This document shows, one piece after another, positions 32,722 to 44,098 of a stretch of DNA of 64,000 nucleotides. A model generated the notes under the pieces. It did not search any database. It saw nothing but the letters and a program-made list of their open reading frames with translations, and was not told the origin of the DNA. The first letter of the stretch is position 1. Each line of letters begins with the position of its first letter. Source of the DNA: Prunus persica (lineage: Eukaryota; Streptophyta; Magnoliopsida; Rosales; Rosaceae); the NCBI RefSeq assembly GCF_000346465.2, contig NC_034012.1, forward strand, positions 9,346,294-9,410,293, given 5' to 3'. A program made the translations under genes and the position numbers.

Positions 32722-34979
32722 GAGCAAATAGAGACATAATTTCTTTTTTTTCTTTTAGCTTTAGATTATTGACCCTGCATTAACCATAACGACACAACAC
32801 AAAGCGAATATTTTGAAGTCTATAGTGATTGGGACTCCAAAGTCAATGTCAAGTGGACCATGCGTGGTTGCAGTCCTGTCACTCTCATGAAGCAATTCCA
32901 CATTTGAAAAATGAAGAAGATGGGCTTAAATTTCATCTTTGATTTTGATGGGTTCACACCAACCATGTTAAAAGTCCAAGTGCCAAGTTGTTTTCTAAGA
33001 AAAGTTGGGCATTCTTTCCAAGTTGTTTGCCCCACATGAAGGAAACTACATCTACATTAGCAGACATGCAGCACTCATTCGAGAGAAGCCTCTTCTACAC
33101 GGCAATTAAAAAAAGAATAACAGAGAATTGAGTTGTGAAGGGAATGTTAAAATTGGTAACAGTGAAGCCAGAATGTTAAGACATGGCATGAGAGTTACAG
33201 TGCTACTCATGCCTTATCTCAACATTACATTGACGTTCTATTCATGTTAAAACTGCCGGAGAAGCAGTTTGGTCTCTAGAACAATATAAATAATATTTGT
33301 AAAACAAAAACCCAAAAGATATATTTATGCTGTTTGGTCTTCCGTGCTTTTACTGGGTTTGGTGCCATGCGGGTAAGGGGGAAGCCACCACCAGTGTGGT
33401 GGGAACCCATTGGCTTGAGATTATTGACTTAGCATTAACCGGCTAAACATCACATGCAAACTGAGAAATTGGCAAACAACCATAACCCCACAACACAAAG
33501 CAAAGACCTTGTTATTTTGAAGTCTATAGATTACCCTGATTGGGAGTCCAAAGTCAATGTGACGGGATTGCATATAGTATTACTCAAGTAGACCATAAGT
33601 GATTGCAGACCTTTCACTTTCATGAAACGATTCCATATTTGAAAAATGAAGAAGACTGAAATTTCATCTTTCATTTTGAAGGCATTCGGAATTTATTTTA
33701 GTTTGAAAATGATGATTTATCATTGAAGGCAAAACATCACTGTAAACTGAGAAATTGGCAAACAACCATAACCGTACAATACAAATTCTTCAAATCCCTC
33801 TATATCTATACGTCAAAGAGAGATTTTAAAAGGAAATAAAGACTTCATCCCACTCTCGGATAATAAAATCAACAAAATGCTGCTCCCGAGCGTGAGGTTT
33901 ACTCTAAAAAAAGTTATTTTTTTCGCCCACAAAACTTGAATGCCATCATTGTGTGGCCAATAGTAGTACATGGCTTTTAACTATTGTAGACCGCATTAGT
34001 TGAGAGGACCAGACCTCCTTATTTCATAGTTGTTATTACTATCAAGTGTCTTACATATTCCAAACACTAATCTCTAACTGACAAAAAAAGAAAAAGAAAG
34101 AGAAAATAGATTATGAGAACAAACTGTACCTTATTACATAAGGAAAACAAGAAAACAGAAAGAAAAAAAAAAAAGACAACAGCCCGAACACAAATGGAAC
34201 TGTAAAATATAAAGTAAATCTACCCTCTGGAAACTAGTTTCTCTGCAACAGTAGTTTCTAGATCATCTTGACCGTTGTTTGACTTAGTGTGTTTGGCTAG
34301 TATTAGTCTTCGATTGTGCACAATGCAGACCATATTGCTTTATTGTATCCACAAGTCTCATTTGCATATTGACTTTGCACACTGGTTATGAGGGACCGCT
34401 AATTAACTTTTTTTTCTTCATATAGCCGTAGCCGCAGACACTTTTTTATACCCTATACAAGTTATGCACTTGTACCAATAAAATATGATATGATATCACA
34501 TTCACATTAGAATTACCAATAGTATAGTTTCTCTCATTTTACTTTGAGACAAGATTTAATATCTCAAAATATTTAGTCTGAACTGTTCTGAAATTTTTGT
34601 TTAAGAAAGTCATCTGTAGTTGTGCTAAAATTCTGTGAAATACAAAAACCAGCATTCGGATGGAACCTTGCCGGAAGTTTAATTTCAGAGATAAAGAAAA
34701 TATTATTGTATTGTCCTCCTGTCAAATTAATAAGTTCGTTTCACTCAATTCTTTGCATCCATAAACATATGTAGCTGAAGTTGTATTTGTTCCTTGCTTT
34801 GCTTTCATAAACATACTATTCAGTTGATATAGCATTCATGGTAGCGTGAAGAGATCGCATCAGAAAAGAAAGACATAATTATAAGGATAAACTGTGCCTT
34901 ACCACATCAGTAACACAAAAGAAAAGAAAGAAACATAAGCAAACAAAAAATGTAAAACAAAAACTACAATAATATAGAA
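32722..34979. other. Gene-free stretch with duplicated RLP flanks
   Basis: 33420-34120 is a diverged copy of 56985-57680 (shared GTTATTTTGAAGTCTAT, CACTTTCATGAA.CGATTCC, ACTCTCGGATA) and 32760-33060 resembles part of it. 34780-34979 is the shared RLP 3' flank. No gene recognised. Confidence 0.55.
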
Positions 34980-37184
34980 TTAGCCTCTAAGCCTTCTGTT
35001 CATCGTGTCGATGAATTGAAAATATGTGTATCTCCATGTCTTGTTAATAACTAAAGAACCACAGACTCCCCAAAATCCCACTATGAATCCCAATGCAGCG
35101 AAAATATAAAACCATGGAAGTTGATGTAGCCAATTGTCACTGTCTTTGTTGTTCTTGTTATCTTCATCAATGCCCTTATTTGGTCCGCACTTGTTTGGAA
35201 GCGGGGCACCACAAAGTTTTGGATTCCCCGCAAAGGAAGAAGTGTTGAAGCTTTGGATTTGAGTGCTTGTTGGTATTGGTCCTTGGAGATTATTGTATGA
35301 GACATCAAACCTTTTCAAAAAATTAAGGCTCACCAAAGACGATGGGATTTTTCCAGACAAATGATTCATGGAGAGGTTCAAAACCTCTAAATCTTTTAGG
35401 TCAGATATTTGGTCTGGAATGACGCCGGCGAAGTTGTTGGAGTTAAGATACAATTCGCGGAGAAGCTGTAATTGGCTGATCTCAGTAGGTATATCTCCAT
35501 AAATGTTATTGTGAGATAGGTCTATCAATCCTGGAAAGTAAGACAATCTGCGCGGTGGATAAGTTTGTCGTTTACCTGTGATTTTGAAGAGAGGCAATTC
35601 AAATTCATATTGGTCTACTTGAGATGCAACAGGTCCATAAACCAAACTTGGTAGTCTACAAAGTTGCTTTGGAAATTCACCTGAAATTCGATTGTATGAC
35701 AAGTTGATATAAAACAGTCTAGGAAGAGTTCCTAGCCAACTTGGAATTCGCCCTGTGATTTGATTAAAATTTAGACTCAAGAGCTCTAGATTTTTTAGCT
35801 TTGATAACCACACAGGTATTTGACCAGTGAGGTCACAATAGGCCAAACTCAACATCCAAAGATTTTGGAATCCATCAAAACCAACCATGTCATCATCAGA
35901 AGGCATTCCCTCACCTACGAAGGAACCAGTAAGCAAGAGTGTGTGAAGACTTTCGCTACTCATTAATATCTTCATTGCCCCTGTGAGGTTGGTGAATCGA
36001 TTGTAACCAAGCGAGAGGAAGGATAAGGATTTCAATGAAAGAATCTCGGCTTGTATTTGTCCTTCTAGATGATTTCTAGTCAATCCAATGGCTTTTAGGG
36101 ACCTACATGAGTAAAGGCTTGTTGGCAACGTACCAGTGAAGCTATTCACCCTTAAGTCAAGTTTTGTGAGTTGACTAAGTCTGTAGAAATCAAGCATGGA
36201 GATATCTCCTTCCAAGTTGTTGAATCCCAAATGTAGTTCTATAAGGTTTGTGCAATTCATCAAAGATGGGGGCAAAGCACCTTCTAAATTGTTGAAATCA
36301 AGGTTCACAAACTTCAACTTGGAGAGCTTCCCCAAATTGAAAGGAAGCTCGCTGCTCAATTCATTAATGTAGAGGTCAAGGATTGCAAGGTTGGTGAGGT
36401 TGACAATTTTTTCACTAATGGCTCCACGTAGTGAATTGAGAGGTACTGCAATTTCTTCAAGTTTGGTAGCATTATAGATATCTTCTGGAAGTAAACCTGA
36501 AAGGTTATTGTGACCAGCACGAAAAACCTCAAGTTTGGAACACTCCCCTAGCCCAAGAGCAAGGTTGCCACTGAATTCATTGGAAGAAAAATCCAATAGC
36601 CTAACAAAGGGAGAAGAATGGAGACAGATAGAGGATGGGACATACCCTGTGAAGGTATTGTTGCTGACATTGAAACTAGTCAAGTTGCTTGCTCGTTGGA
36701 AGATGAAAGATGGAATTGAACCATGAAAGTGATTACTGGACAAATCGACTGTCCGGATACTGCTGGATAGTAGAGAAAATGGTAGCTCTCCAGAAAGAAG
36801 ATTATAGCTCAAGTCAAGGAACTCGAGTCGATTCAAAGACAAGAAGAACTGAGTTTCAAGTGAACCATATAGTGAATTGTGGGAAAGGTTCAAGTGGGTG
36901 AGATGTGTGAGATTTCCAAGTGAAGGAGAGATACCTCCTTTGATCCCTTTGAAAGGCAAGAGCAAATGGGTGACCCAACCATCTTGATTACAAGTGATGC
37001 CCTTCCAACGACAGCAATCAATGGATGTCCAATTTAAAGGAGGAGAAGATAGAGTGGAGCCAAAGGATATGAGGGAGCTTCGTTCAGTTTGTTTGCAGGC
37101 ATGAATGTTTGTAGATATAATGTCAGAGAATAAGAGGAAGAGAAGGAAGCTATGAGCCATTAAGTTATAAGGCTGCACTAGCAT
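34980..37184 (-). CDS. LRR receptor-like protein, RLP2/RLP3(RFO2)-like
   Basis: Single exon, 734 residues, ATG at 37184 (MLVQPYNLMAHSFLLFLLFS); a second conserved ATG is at 37160. Signal peptide to about residue 27; LRRNT with HACKQTE and IDCCRWKGITC (all four cysteines); LRRs from about 70 to 640 with the usual xxLxxLxLSxNxLxG frame; non-LRR stretch with ITGKRQTYPPRR near 530-555; cap NPKLCGAPLPNKC; acidic DEDNKNNKDSDN; TM helix with GFIVG; tail NKTWRYTYFQFIDTMNRRLR. The tail is about 15 residues shorter than that of 41024-43243, by an in-frame loss. No kinase, so signalling would need a partner such as SOBIR1. It has the same promoter block and flanks as 41024-43243: a tandem duplicate pair. 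Confidence 0.92.
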   Translation of the reverse strand: MLVQPYNLMAHSFLLFLLFSDIISTNIHACKQTERSSLISFGSTLSSPPLNWTSIDCCRWKGITCNQDGWVTHLLLPFKGIKGGISPSLGNLTHLTHLNLSHNSLYGSLETQFFLSLNRLEFLDLSYNLLSGELPFSLLSSSIRTVDLSSNHFHGSIPSFIFQRASNLTSFNVSNNTFTGYVPSSICLHSSPFVRLLDFSSNEFSGNLALGLGECSKLEVFRAGHNNLSGLLPEDIYNATKLEEIAVPLNSLRGAISEKIVNLTNLAILDLYINELSSELPFNLGKLSKLKFVNLDFNNLEGALPPSLMNCTNLIELHLGFNNLEGDISMLDFYRLSQLTKLDLRVNSFTGTLPTSLYSCRSLKAIGLTRNHLEGQIQAEILSLKSLSFLSLGYNRFTNLTGAMKILMSSESLHTLLLTGSFVGEGMPSDDDMVGFDGFQNLWMLSLAYCDLTGQIPVWLSKLKNLELLSLNFNQITGRIPSWLGTLPRLFYINLSYNRISGEFPKQLCRLPSLVYGPVASQVDQYEFELPLFKITGKRQTYPPRRLSYFPGLIDLSHNNIYGDIPTEISQLQLLRELYLNSNNFAGVIPDQISDLKDLEVLNLSMNHLSGKIPSSLVSLNFLKRFDVSYNNLQGPIPTSTQIQSFNTSSFAGNPKLCGAPLPNKCGPNKGIDEDNKNNKDSDNWLHQLPWFYIFAALGFIVGFWGVCGSLVINKTWRYTYFQFIDTMNRRLRG

Positions 37185-37217
37185 GTTGATTTGTGTATGT
37201 TTATATGCTAGTGCCGT

Positions 37218-37243
37218 TGCTCACAGGTTTGTATATATATACG
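37218..37243 (-). promoter_or_regulatory. Core promoter/leader block of RLP 34980-37184
   Basis: In gene sense GTATATATATAC followed by AAACCTGTGAGCAA, 35-60 bp upstream of the ATG. The same order occurs before the other cluster genes. Confidence 0.65.
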
Positions 37244-37615
37244 ATGCTTGAAAACGATATGTAAGCATCACTGGAAATTGAGAAGTCGGCAAACAACAGC
37301 TGCAAGTTGCAAATTATATATTCAAAGAGAAGACCTCACCGGGTTTTAAGAGGGGGCCACCGGGAGAGGACTTGAGCAAATTATTGATATTTTGTCTTGA
37401 AAATTTGGAACGTTACATTGCTAGTCAAGCCTGATCTCATCATTACATTGGCCTCCCATTCACAAGTCTCGGACCAAACAGATCAACTATAGTTGATTTT
37501 TAGTACACAACGCTATATGAAGCACAAGACAAAAAGGCATGAAACATATAACATATCTAAGACAAAGTTTATATATTTAATCCATAATGTTTTACTGCAT
37601 GAAATAGATTACAAT

Positions 37616-37880
37616 CTACCCTGACATGTTTTCATGTTCTGAAACCGTAGCAATTAATATAATGGCTTCATTATCAATGCCATCAAATATATATATAATC
37701 ATGTAATCTCCCATCCGATTTCGCAATAAATTCTTCAAAACTTTCATTACTAAAAATGCTCTTTCGACGATGGCAGTAGCAACTAGTAAAATCAATGCTA
37801 ATGTTACACTGGAGTTCGATTCACGTAAAAGACAATCTTGAGGCAACCCAATATAATACTCCCCCATTTTCCTCCCTATC
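37616..37880 (-). pseudogene. hAT transposase C-terminal (dimerisation domain) remnant
   Basis: The minus-strand frame reads LALILLVATAIVERAF, then LVMKVLKNLLRNRMGD and IYIFDGIDNEAI. This is the ATA.VER.FS.MK.VK..LRN.MGD pattern of the hAT-family dimerisation region found in plant TTF/ZMYM1-like transposase proteins. About 83 codons are left, with no N-terminal BED finger or catalytic part nearby, and the C-terminal end drifts out of frame. A dead fragment in the spacer of the 34980/41024 gene pair. Confidence 0.7.
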
Positions 37881-39575
37881 GAATGACAAAAATAAAATAG
37901 AAAAGATCAAATTGTAAAAAGTAGTATAAAAATTAAAGTTGAAAATTTATTAGGTACGGGACCAATAAAATTTCTTTAAAGAACAGAGTCATATGCAAAT
38001 ACGACCTAGCTAGCCAAAGCCACCATAATGACAATAAAGGTCAAATTAAAATTTTCGTTTGTTTTTTTGAAACTTATTGTTTTCGTTGAAAGATGAAAAC
38101 TTCTCTGCTGTCTGTCAATCACATAACCACTGTTTAAAGAAGCTTGTCTAATGTCAGCACCAACATTCAATATCCCAGCTACTCAACCACATACTGAAAT
38201 AATAAATACCCGATCTCAAGGAATTAGTCAATAATTATGTAGGCAAAGGTCATGCTCCCTATTCTTTAGTTAAAATTTAGCTAAAAACACACAAAAGTTA
38301 TTTTAGGAACTCTATAAAATTTGAACTCCAATCATGCTCCCTAAGTTAGGAAGTCACTATAGTTATTTTTTAATTCAATATGATTGGTTATCATCTCTAT
38401 AAAATAAAAAAATAAAAAAATAAAAAAAAATAAAAAAAAAGCTTGTATTAATTAAAAGTTTAAACTATGCATAAAAGGAAACACCATTAAATTATAAGGA
38501 GAGTCACTAGGAGTCCTTTCTCTCTCCTCAGATTTAGGAGTTCCTAGAGGTCTCTTTATTTTAGGAGGTGAATAGGACTATGGTTGGAGTTGTATTTTTT
38601 CAATTCTTCCCTAAAATTTGCCTAAGGAGGTGTTTAGGGACCCCATTGTCGATGCTTTAAGTGCGAGTAATTATAGTGTACATAGTATGAGAGTATGTCA
38701 CATGGTATAACTCATGTGTTAGAAAATATAAGTGGATATTTATTGATAGAGTAATGCTACATTTATCACATTTTTATCCCACATTTCTGTACCACATGAT
38801 GTGGCATGAATTAAATCAATGAAGTGTATTTTAATTAAGACAATTAAAAAAATAAATATTTGAATAAATCATAAAAGAAAAGAAAATATTAAATAATTTT
38901 AATTGATGTGGCTGTCTACCTCAGTTGCCACATAAGATGGTATAAGGATTTGGTATACAAATGTGAAATTAAGAGTAGCATTGTTCTTAGATATAACATC
39001 TACAGGCTTATAATTTACTGAGAAAAAAAAAAACAGAAGAATGTCCTTCCACATCGAGAATGTCTTTCAAGGATACGAAGCATAGCAAAATGACAAAGCC
39101 CCAAGATATGTATTTAGACCAGTTGTCATTTCTTTTGAAGTATATAGGTTTTCTATACATCCTCCTCAAAATAGTTGTGTGTTGTGTTTGAGCTAGCAAT
39201 AAATCCGGAAAATGACAATAAAACAAAACCTGGACAGAAAGATCCATCTACATATATGTAGTACCCTATTTGAAACTGTTATCTTTCAACATTTCATTGT
39301 GGCTTTTTTTCTGCCTAAAAACGATATATCAAAAATATTATTTTCTTTTATATGTAAACTGGGTCATCACGTAAATCTTTCATTCAACTTTCAAACAGAA
39401 TTACAACCTATATGAAAAAGGAAAGCCTGATAAGAAAAGGAAAAGATTTTACAGGGGCATGAGTTTTTATGGTTGACGAAAAAAACAAACAAAAACAAAA
39501 AGAGTTACTCGCATGTGATGTTTTGTGACATACACACTCCAACCTCAAGTAAACCCCACTAGAATTTTATAGAGA
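37881..39575. other. Gene-free stretch
   Basis: No gene recognised. It holds A-rich runs (38400-38440) and a MITE at about 38754-38994 (next entry). Confidence 0.55.
38754..38994. mobile_element. MITE with imperfect terminal inverted repeats
   Basis: Left end AGAGTAATGCTACATTTATC and right end, reversed, AAGAACAATGCTACTCTTAA share a TAATGCTAC-like core and further ..CACATTT.TA.. matches inward. AT-rich, no coding potential. The superfamily and target duplication are not clear. Confidence 0.5.
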
Positions 39576-39579
39576 GACG

Positions 39580-40125
39580 ATGATTCAATTTTATGTAAAA
39601 TTGAAGTAGAGAAAGCACACACACAAGAAATGCGCTAAAATATGAAACCTAATATGAGAATATTTGTTTGTGGGAATTTTCTGTGTATTCTTCTCCTTGT
39701 AGAAGGTTATATTTATAATACAACAGAATTTTAATGGGCAAATAAATAATAAATTCCTATTTCTATTTATAGTAGGAAATCATGAATTAAAGTAAATCAA
39801 ATATAACTATAATGGGAATCCTTGGTGTGTAAGGAAAGAAAGTCAATGGTCCACAAGTTATGCCAACACTCCCCCTTACGTTGGTGCATAGATGTCGCCA
39901 ATGCCCAATTGGTCCAGTGAATGCTTTACTGGAAATTGCATTTGTCAAAATATCCTCCAATTGATCTCAGACTTTACGAAAGGAAGCTGACTCACTTTAG
40001 CTTCGAGCTTCTGTTTGATATAGTATCAATCTACCTCAACATGTTTGGTGCGATCATGTTGAACTGGATTTTGTGCAATAGCTATTGCAGCCTTGTTGTC
40101 ACAAAAACAATTCTTTATTTTTTTT
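39580..40125 (-). mobile_element. Copia 3' end remnant: LTR plus end of RNase H
   Basis: A probable 3' LTR (about 39580-39869, ending CCAACA) adjoins CTCCCCCTTACG (a reversed polypurine tract), followed to about 40125 by reversed RNase-H coding sequence (for example TCATGTTGAACTGGATTTTG and TGCAGCCTTGTTGTCACAA), a region well conserved in plant copia elements. The rest of the element is missing and stops interrupt it. Confidence 0.6.
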
Positions 40126-41023
40126 TTAAATTCGTTTTTCATATAAATATAACTTCAGAAACAATATTAGGTCAATAGAATCACTAGAGATGTGATCAAC
40201 CAAATCAATGGTATTTTGAATGGACACATGAAGTACATATGCAGATCATTACCTAAAGTGCTTTGTGTACATAGTTTTAGAGTTGAAACAAAGTGTTTAT
40301 TAATTTGGAGGAGAATAGTACATAGTTTTGTGTACATAGAACCGAAGGCTAAATGGCCTTCACGTGGCTATTGGCCACCACACTAGATTTAGATTAGTGA
40401 GCCTCCACAATGGTGGGTTAGCTCTTTGCTCCATTGGGAGTTCTCTTGGCCAATCCTCACCACCTTAGGTTGATTCGATACACGGCTAGCTAGTTTAGGT
40501 TGCTAGTTTACTAGCTTAGGTTGGGTAGCAATTTTTTTGCTCCACATTGTTTGGATCACATATATGTCTATTTATAGTCTTGATCAACCGAGCGTACCTT
40601 GGTAAGGAAGATTAACCCCAGCCACATATGTGTGGCTTTCTCTAGATAATTATCCAAGTTGCAGTGGCTGCCGACATCCCATTTCAGAATTCTCAATATC
40701 CTTCTAGGATATTTTCTACTCCAAGCCGACATTAGCTTTTTCTCCAAGCTTCTAGATTTTTCCATATTTCTTTAGCACAAATGTGCAGTATTTTCAACAT
40801 AATCCTTCACTTTTATCTAGAAAACAAAACGTCTTGAATGCGCAATATAGCTTAAGTTGTATTTTGTTACTTGCAAAAGGTAGAGTGAAGAAATTGCATC
40901 TGAAAAAGAAGACATCAACTGTAAGAACAAACTGTGCTTTATTACATTCGGAACACAAAAGAAAAGAAGAAGAAAAATAGAAATGCAAACAACAAATGTA
41001 AAATAAAAACTTCAATAATATGT
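40126..41023. other. Gene-free stretch and RLP 3' flank
   Basis: No gene recognised. 40840-41023 is the shared 3' flank of the RLP genes (CTTGCAAAAGGTAG, ACACAAAAGAAAAGAAG). A stretch near 40480-40530 repeats TAGTTTAGGTTG / TAGCTTAGGTTG. Confidence 0.5.
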
Positions 41024-43243
41024 CTAGCCTCTAAGACTTCTCTTGATCGTGTTGATGCGCATTGTTACCATCGCATACAACCTATCTTGTACATTGTCGA
41101 CGAATCGAAAATATGCATATCTCCATGTCTTGTTAATAACTAAAGAACCACAGACTCCCCAAAATCCCACTATGAACCCAAATGCAGCAAAGATATAAAG
41201 CCATGGAAGTTGATGAAGCCCATTGTCCACGTCTTTGTTCTTGTTATCTCCATCAATGCCCTTATTTGGTCCGCACTTGTTTGGAAGCGGGTCACCACAA
41301 AGTTTTGGATTCCCCTCAAAGGAAGAAGCGTTGAAGCTTTGGATCTGAGTGCTTGTTGGTATTGGTCCTTGGAGATTATTGTATGAGACATCAAGGCTTC
41401 TCAAAAAATTAAGTCTCAGCAAAGACAATGTGATTTTTCCAGACAAATGATTCATGGAGAGGTTCAAAACCTCTAATTCTTTTAGGTTAGATATTTGGTC
41501 TGGAATGACGCCGACGAAATTGTTGGAGTTAAGATACAATTTGCGGAGAAGCTGCAATTGGCCGATCTCAGTAGGTATATCTCCATCAATGTTATTGTCA
41601 GATAGGTCTATCAACGCTGGAAAGTAAGACAATCTGTGCGGTGGATAAGTTTTTCTATCTGAGATTGTGATGAGAGGCAATTCAAATTCATATTGGTCTA
41701 CTTCAGATGCAATAGGTTTAGAAATCAAACTTGGTAGTCTACAAAGTTGCTTTGGAAATTCACCTGAAATTCGATTGTGTGACAAGTTGATATAAAACAG
41801 TCTAGGAAGAGTTCCTAGCCAACTTGGAATTCGCCCTGTGATTTGATTAACATTTAGACTCAAGATCTCCAGATTTTTTAGCTTTGATAACCACATAGGT
41901 ATTTGACCAGTGAGGTTACAATAGGCCAAACTCAACAACCAAAGATTTTGGAATCCATCAAAATCAACCATGTCATCACCAGATGGCATTCTCTCACCTA
42001 CAAAGGAACCAGTAAGAAAGAGTATGTGAAGACTTTTGCTACTCATTAATATCTTCATTGCCCCTGTGAGGTTAGTGAATTGGTTGTAACCAAGAGAGAG
42101 GAAAGACAAGGATTTCAATGAAAGAATCTCGGTTTGTATTTGTCCTTCTAGATGATTTCCAGTCAATCCAATGGCTTTTAGGGACCTACATGAATAAAGG
42201 CTTACTGGCAACGTACCAGTGAAGTTATTCCCCCTTAAGTCAAGTTTTGTAAGTTGACTAAGTATGGAGAAATCAAGCATGGAGATATCTCCTTCCAAGT
42301 TGTTGAATCCCAAATGAAGTTCTACAAGGTTTGCGCAATTCATCAAAGATGGGGGCAAAGCACCTTCTAAATAGTTGAAATCAAGGTTCACAAACTTCAG
42401 CTTGGAGAGCTTCCCCAAATTGAACGGAAGCCCACCGCTCAATTGATTAATGTAGAAGTCAAGGATTGCAAGGTTGGTGAGGTTGATAATTTTATCACTA
42501 ATGGATCCACCTAATGAATTGAGAGGTATTGCAATTTCTTCAAGTTTGGTAGCATTATAGATATCTTCTGGAAGTAATCCTGAAAGGTTATTGTGACCAG
42601 CACGAAAAACCTTAAGTTCGGAACACCCCCCGAGTCCGAAAGCAAGGTTGCCACTGAATTCATTGGAAGAAAAATCCAATAGCCTAATAAAGGGAGAAGA
42701 ATGCAGACAAATAAAGGATGGGGCATATCCTGTGAAGGTATTGTTGCTGACATTGAAACTAGTCAAGTTGCTTGCTCGTTGGAAGAATGAAGATGAAATT
42801 GCACCCTGAAAGTGATTGCTGGACAAATCGACTGTTCGGATATTGCTGGATGATAGAGAAAATGGCAGCTCTCCAGAAAGAAGATTATAGCTCAAATCAA
42901 GGAACTCGAGTCGATTCAAAGACAAGAAGAACTGAGTTTTAAGTGAACCATATAGTGAATTGTGGGAAAGGTTCAAGTGGGTGAGATGTGTGAGATTTCC
43001 AAGTGAAGCAGAAATACCTCCTTTGATCCCTTTGAAAGGCAAGAGCAAATGGGTGACCCAACCATCTTGATTACAAGTGATGCCCTTCCAACGACAGTAA
43101 TCAATGGATGTCCAATTTAAAGGAGGGGAAGATAGAGTGGAAGCAAAGGACAGGAGGGAGGCATGTTCAGTTTGTTTGTAGGCATGAATATTTGTAGATA
43201 TTGTGTAAGAGAATAAGAGGAAGAGAAGGAAACCATGAGCCAT
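41024..43243 (-). CDS. LRR receptor-like protein, RLP2/RLP3(RFO2)-like
   Basis: Single exon, 739 residues from the ATG at 43243 (MAHGFLLFLLFSYTISTNIH). The upstream ATG used by 34980-37184 is ATT here (near 43270), so the inner ATG must be used. Signal peptide; LRRNT HAYKQTE...IDYCRWKGITC, in which the first Cys and the first of the CC pair are both Tyr; LRRs to about 640; island with SDRKTYPPHR; cap NPKLCGDPLPNKC; acidic DGDNKNKDVDN; TM helix with GFIVG; full tail to ..INTIKRSLRG. No kinase. Closest relative in the window is 34980-37184. Open frame and promoter block suggest a working gene, but the loss of one N-cap disulfide could weaken folding. Ligand unknown. Confidence 0.9.
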   Translation of the reverse strand: MAHGFLLFLLFSYTISTNIHAYKQTEHASLLSFASTLSSPPLNWTSIDYCRWKGITCNQDGWVTHLLLPFKGIKGGISASLGNLTHLTHLNLSHNSLYGSLKTQFFLSLNRLEFLDLSYNLLSGELPFSLSSSNIRTVDLSSNHFQGAISSSFFQRASNLTSFNVSNNTFTGYAPSFICLHSSPFIRLLDFSSNEFSGNLAFGLGGCSELKVFRAGHNNLSGLLPEDIYNATKLEEIAIPLNSLGGSISDKIINLTNLAILDFYINQLSGGLPFNLGKLSKLKFVNLDFNYLEGALPPSLMNCANLVELHLGFNNLEGDISMLDFSILSQLTKLDLRGNNFTGTLPVSLYSCRSLKAIGLTGNHLEGQIQTEILSLKSLSFLSLGYNQFTNLTGAMKILMSSKSLHILFLTGSFVGERMPSGDDMVDFDGFQNLWLLSLAYCNLTGQIPMWLSKLKNLEILSLNVNQITGRIPSWLGTLPRLFYINLSHNRISGEFPKQLCRLPSLISKPIASEVDQYEFELPLITISDRKTYPPHRLSYFPALIDLSDNNIDGDIPTEIGQLQLLRKLYLNSNNFVGVIPDQISNLKELEVLNLSMNHLSGKITLSLLRLNFLRSLDVSYNNLQGPIPTSTQIQSFNASSFEGNPKLCGDPLPNKCGPNKGIDGDNKNKDVDNGLHQLPWLYIFAAFGFIVGFWGVCGSLVINKTWRYAYFRFVDNVQDRLYAMVTMRINTIKRSLRG

Positions 43244-43288
43244 TAAGTTGTAAGGCTGCACCAGAATGTTGATTTGTGTAGGTGTCTT

Positions 43289-43315
43289 TGCTCACAGGTT
43301 TGTATATATATATAA
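43289..43315 (-). promoter_or_regulatory. Core promoter/leader block of RLP 41024-43243
   Basis: In gene sense CTTATATATATATACAAACC then TGTGAGCAAAG; nearly the same as before 34980-37184. Confidence 0.65.
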
Positions 43316-43494
43316 GCAACGTAAGATGCTTGGAAACAATATGTAAGCATCACTGCAAATTGAGAAGTCGGCGTGCATGTTATTTCACTACAAAAAATTT
43401 GATGCAAATTATATATTCAAAGAGAAGACCCTTAAGAGGGGCCACCAGGAGAGGACTTGAGCTACTTAATTCAAAGGACTTGAGCAAATTATTT

Positions 43495-43680
43495 CACTAC
43501 AAGAAATTTGAGTATTTACGGCATGGTATTTACGACGTGTATGTTATGTGCACCGTAAAAGATGGGTTTTTATGGCGTGCAATTTGAGCGCGCCTTAAAT
43601 AGATTTTTTCTTCCTTGTTTAATGGTGTGCTTTTAGTGCACGCCGTAGTTTTCAGTCAATAAAAGTGTGCTATACATATA
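43495..43680 (+). mobile_element. 5' end of a CACTA (En/Spm) transposon
   Basis: Starts with the superfamily signature CACTACAAGAAATTTG. Subterminal motifs alternate in orientation (TTTACGGCATGG, GTGCACCGTAAAAG, GTGCACGCCGTAG), typical CACTA transposase-binding repeats. No opposite end (..CTTGTAGTG) was found in the window, so it is a truncated end. A second CACTACAAAAAATTTG lies at 43386, where 37300 region relatives have none, and may be another end or an excision trace. Confidence 0.6.
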
Positions 43681-44098
43681 GGGTCCTTCTCCATTACGGA
43701 GTTGAAGAATTTGAATTCATTATGGATTTGTGTTTTGATGATCGGATCTGCGCCAATTGTCATTTGTTTAATATCTCACACTTTTTTTTATATTCTATTT
43801 TATCTTGTCTCTCTTTCTTTCCGTTTGTTCCCTCTATCTTTTTTATTATTTTTCCTCCTCTCTCTTTCTTTTTTTATTATTTTTCCTTCTCTCCTCGTCT
43901 GCTCAATCTCTCTCTCTCTTCTTTCTTCTCAGCTCTGTTCTCTCTTCCCTGCTCCCTCAAGTCCAGGTTTTTTTTAGCTCCTCCACCCACCCGCAAACCC
44001 AACCCAAGATAGACGTCAACCCAACCCCTTCTCATACATTTCATTGAAAACATTTAAAGCCTTTTCGATCTTCCTGTAAGTTCTCTAAAGCCATAACA
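43681..44098. other. Pyrimidine-rich gene-free stretch
   Basis: Dominated by a T/C-rich tract (about 43780-43970) that opens long Phe/Leu/Ser frames on the plus strand; these are composition artefacts. No gene recognised. Confidence 0.55.

Noticed and set aside
43665..44047. Three overlapping plus-strand frames rich in Phe, Leu and Ser
   Set aside because: Produced by a T/C-rich tract; no domain or conservation visible.
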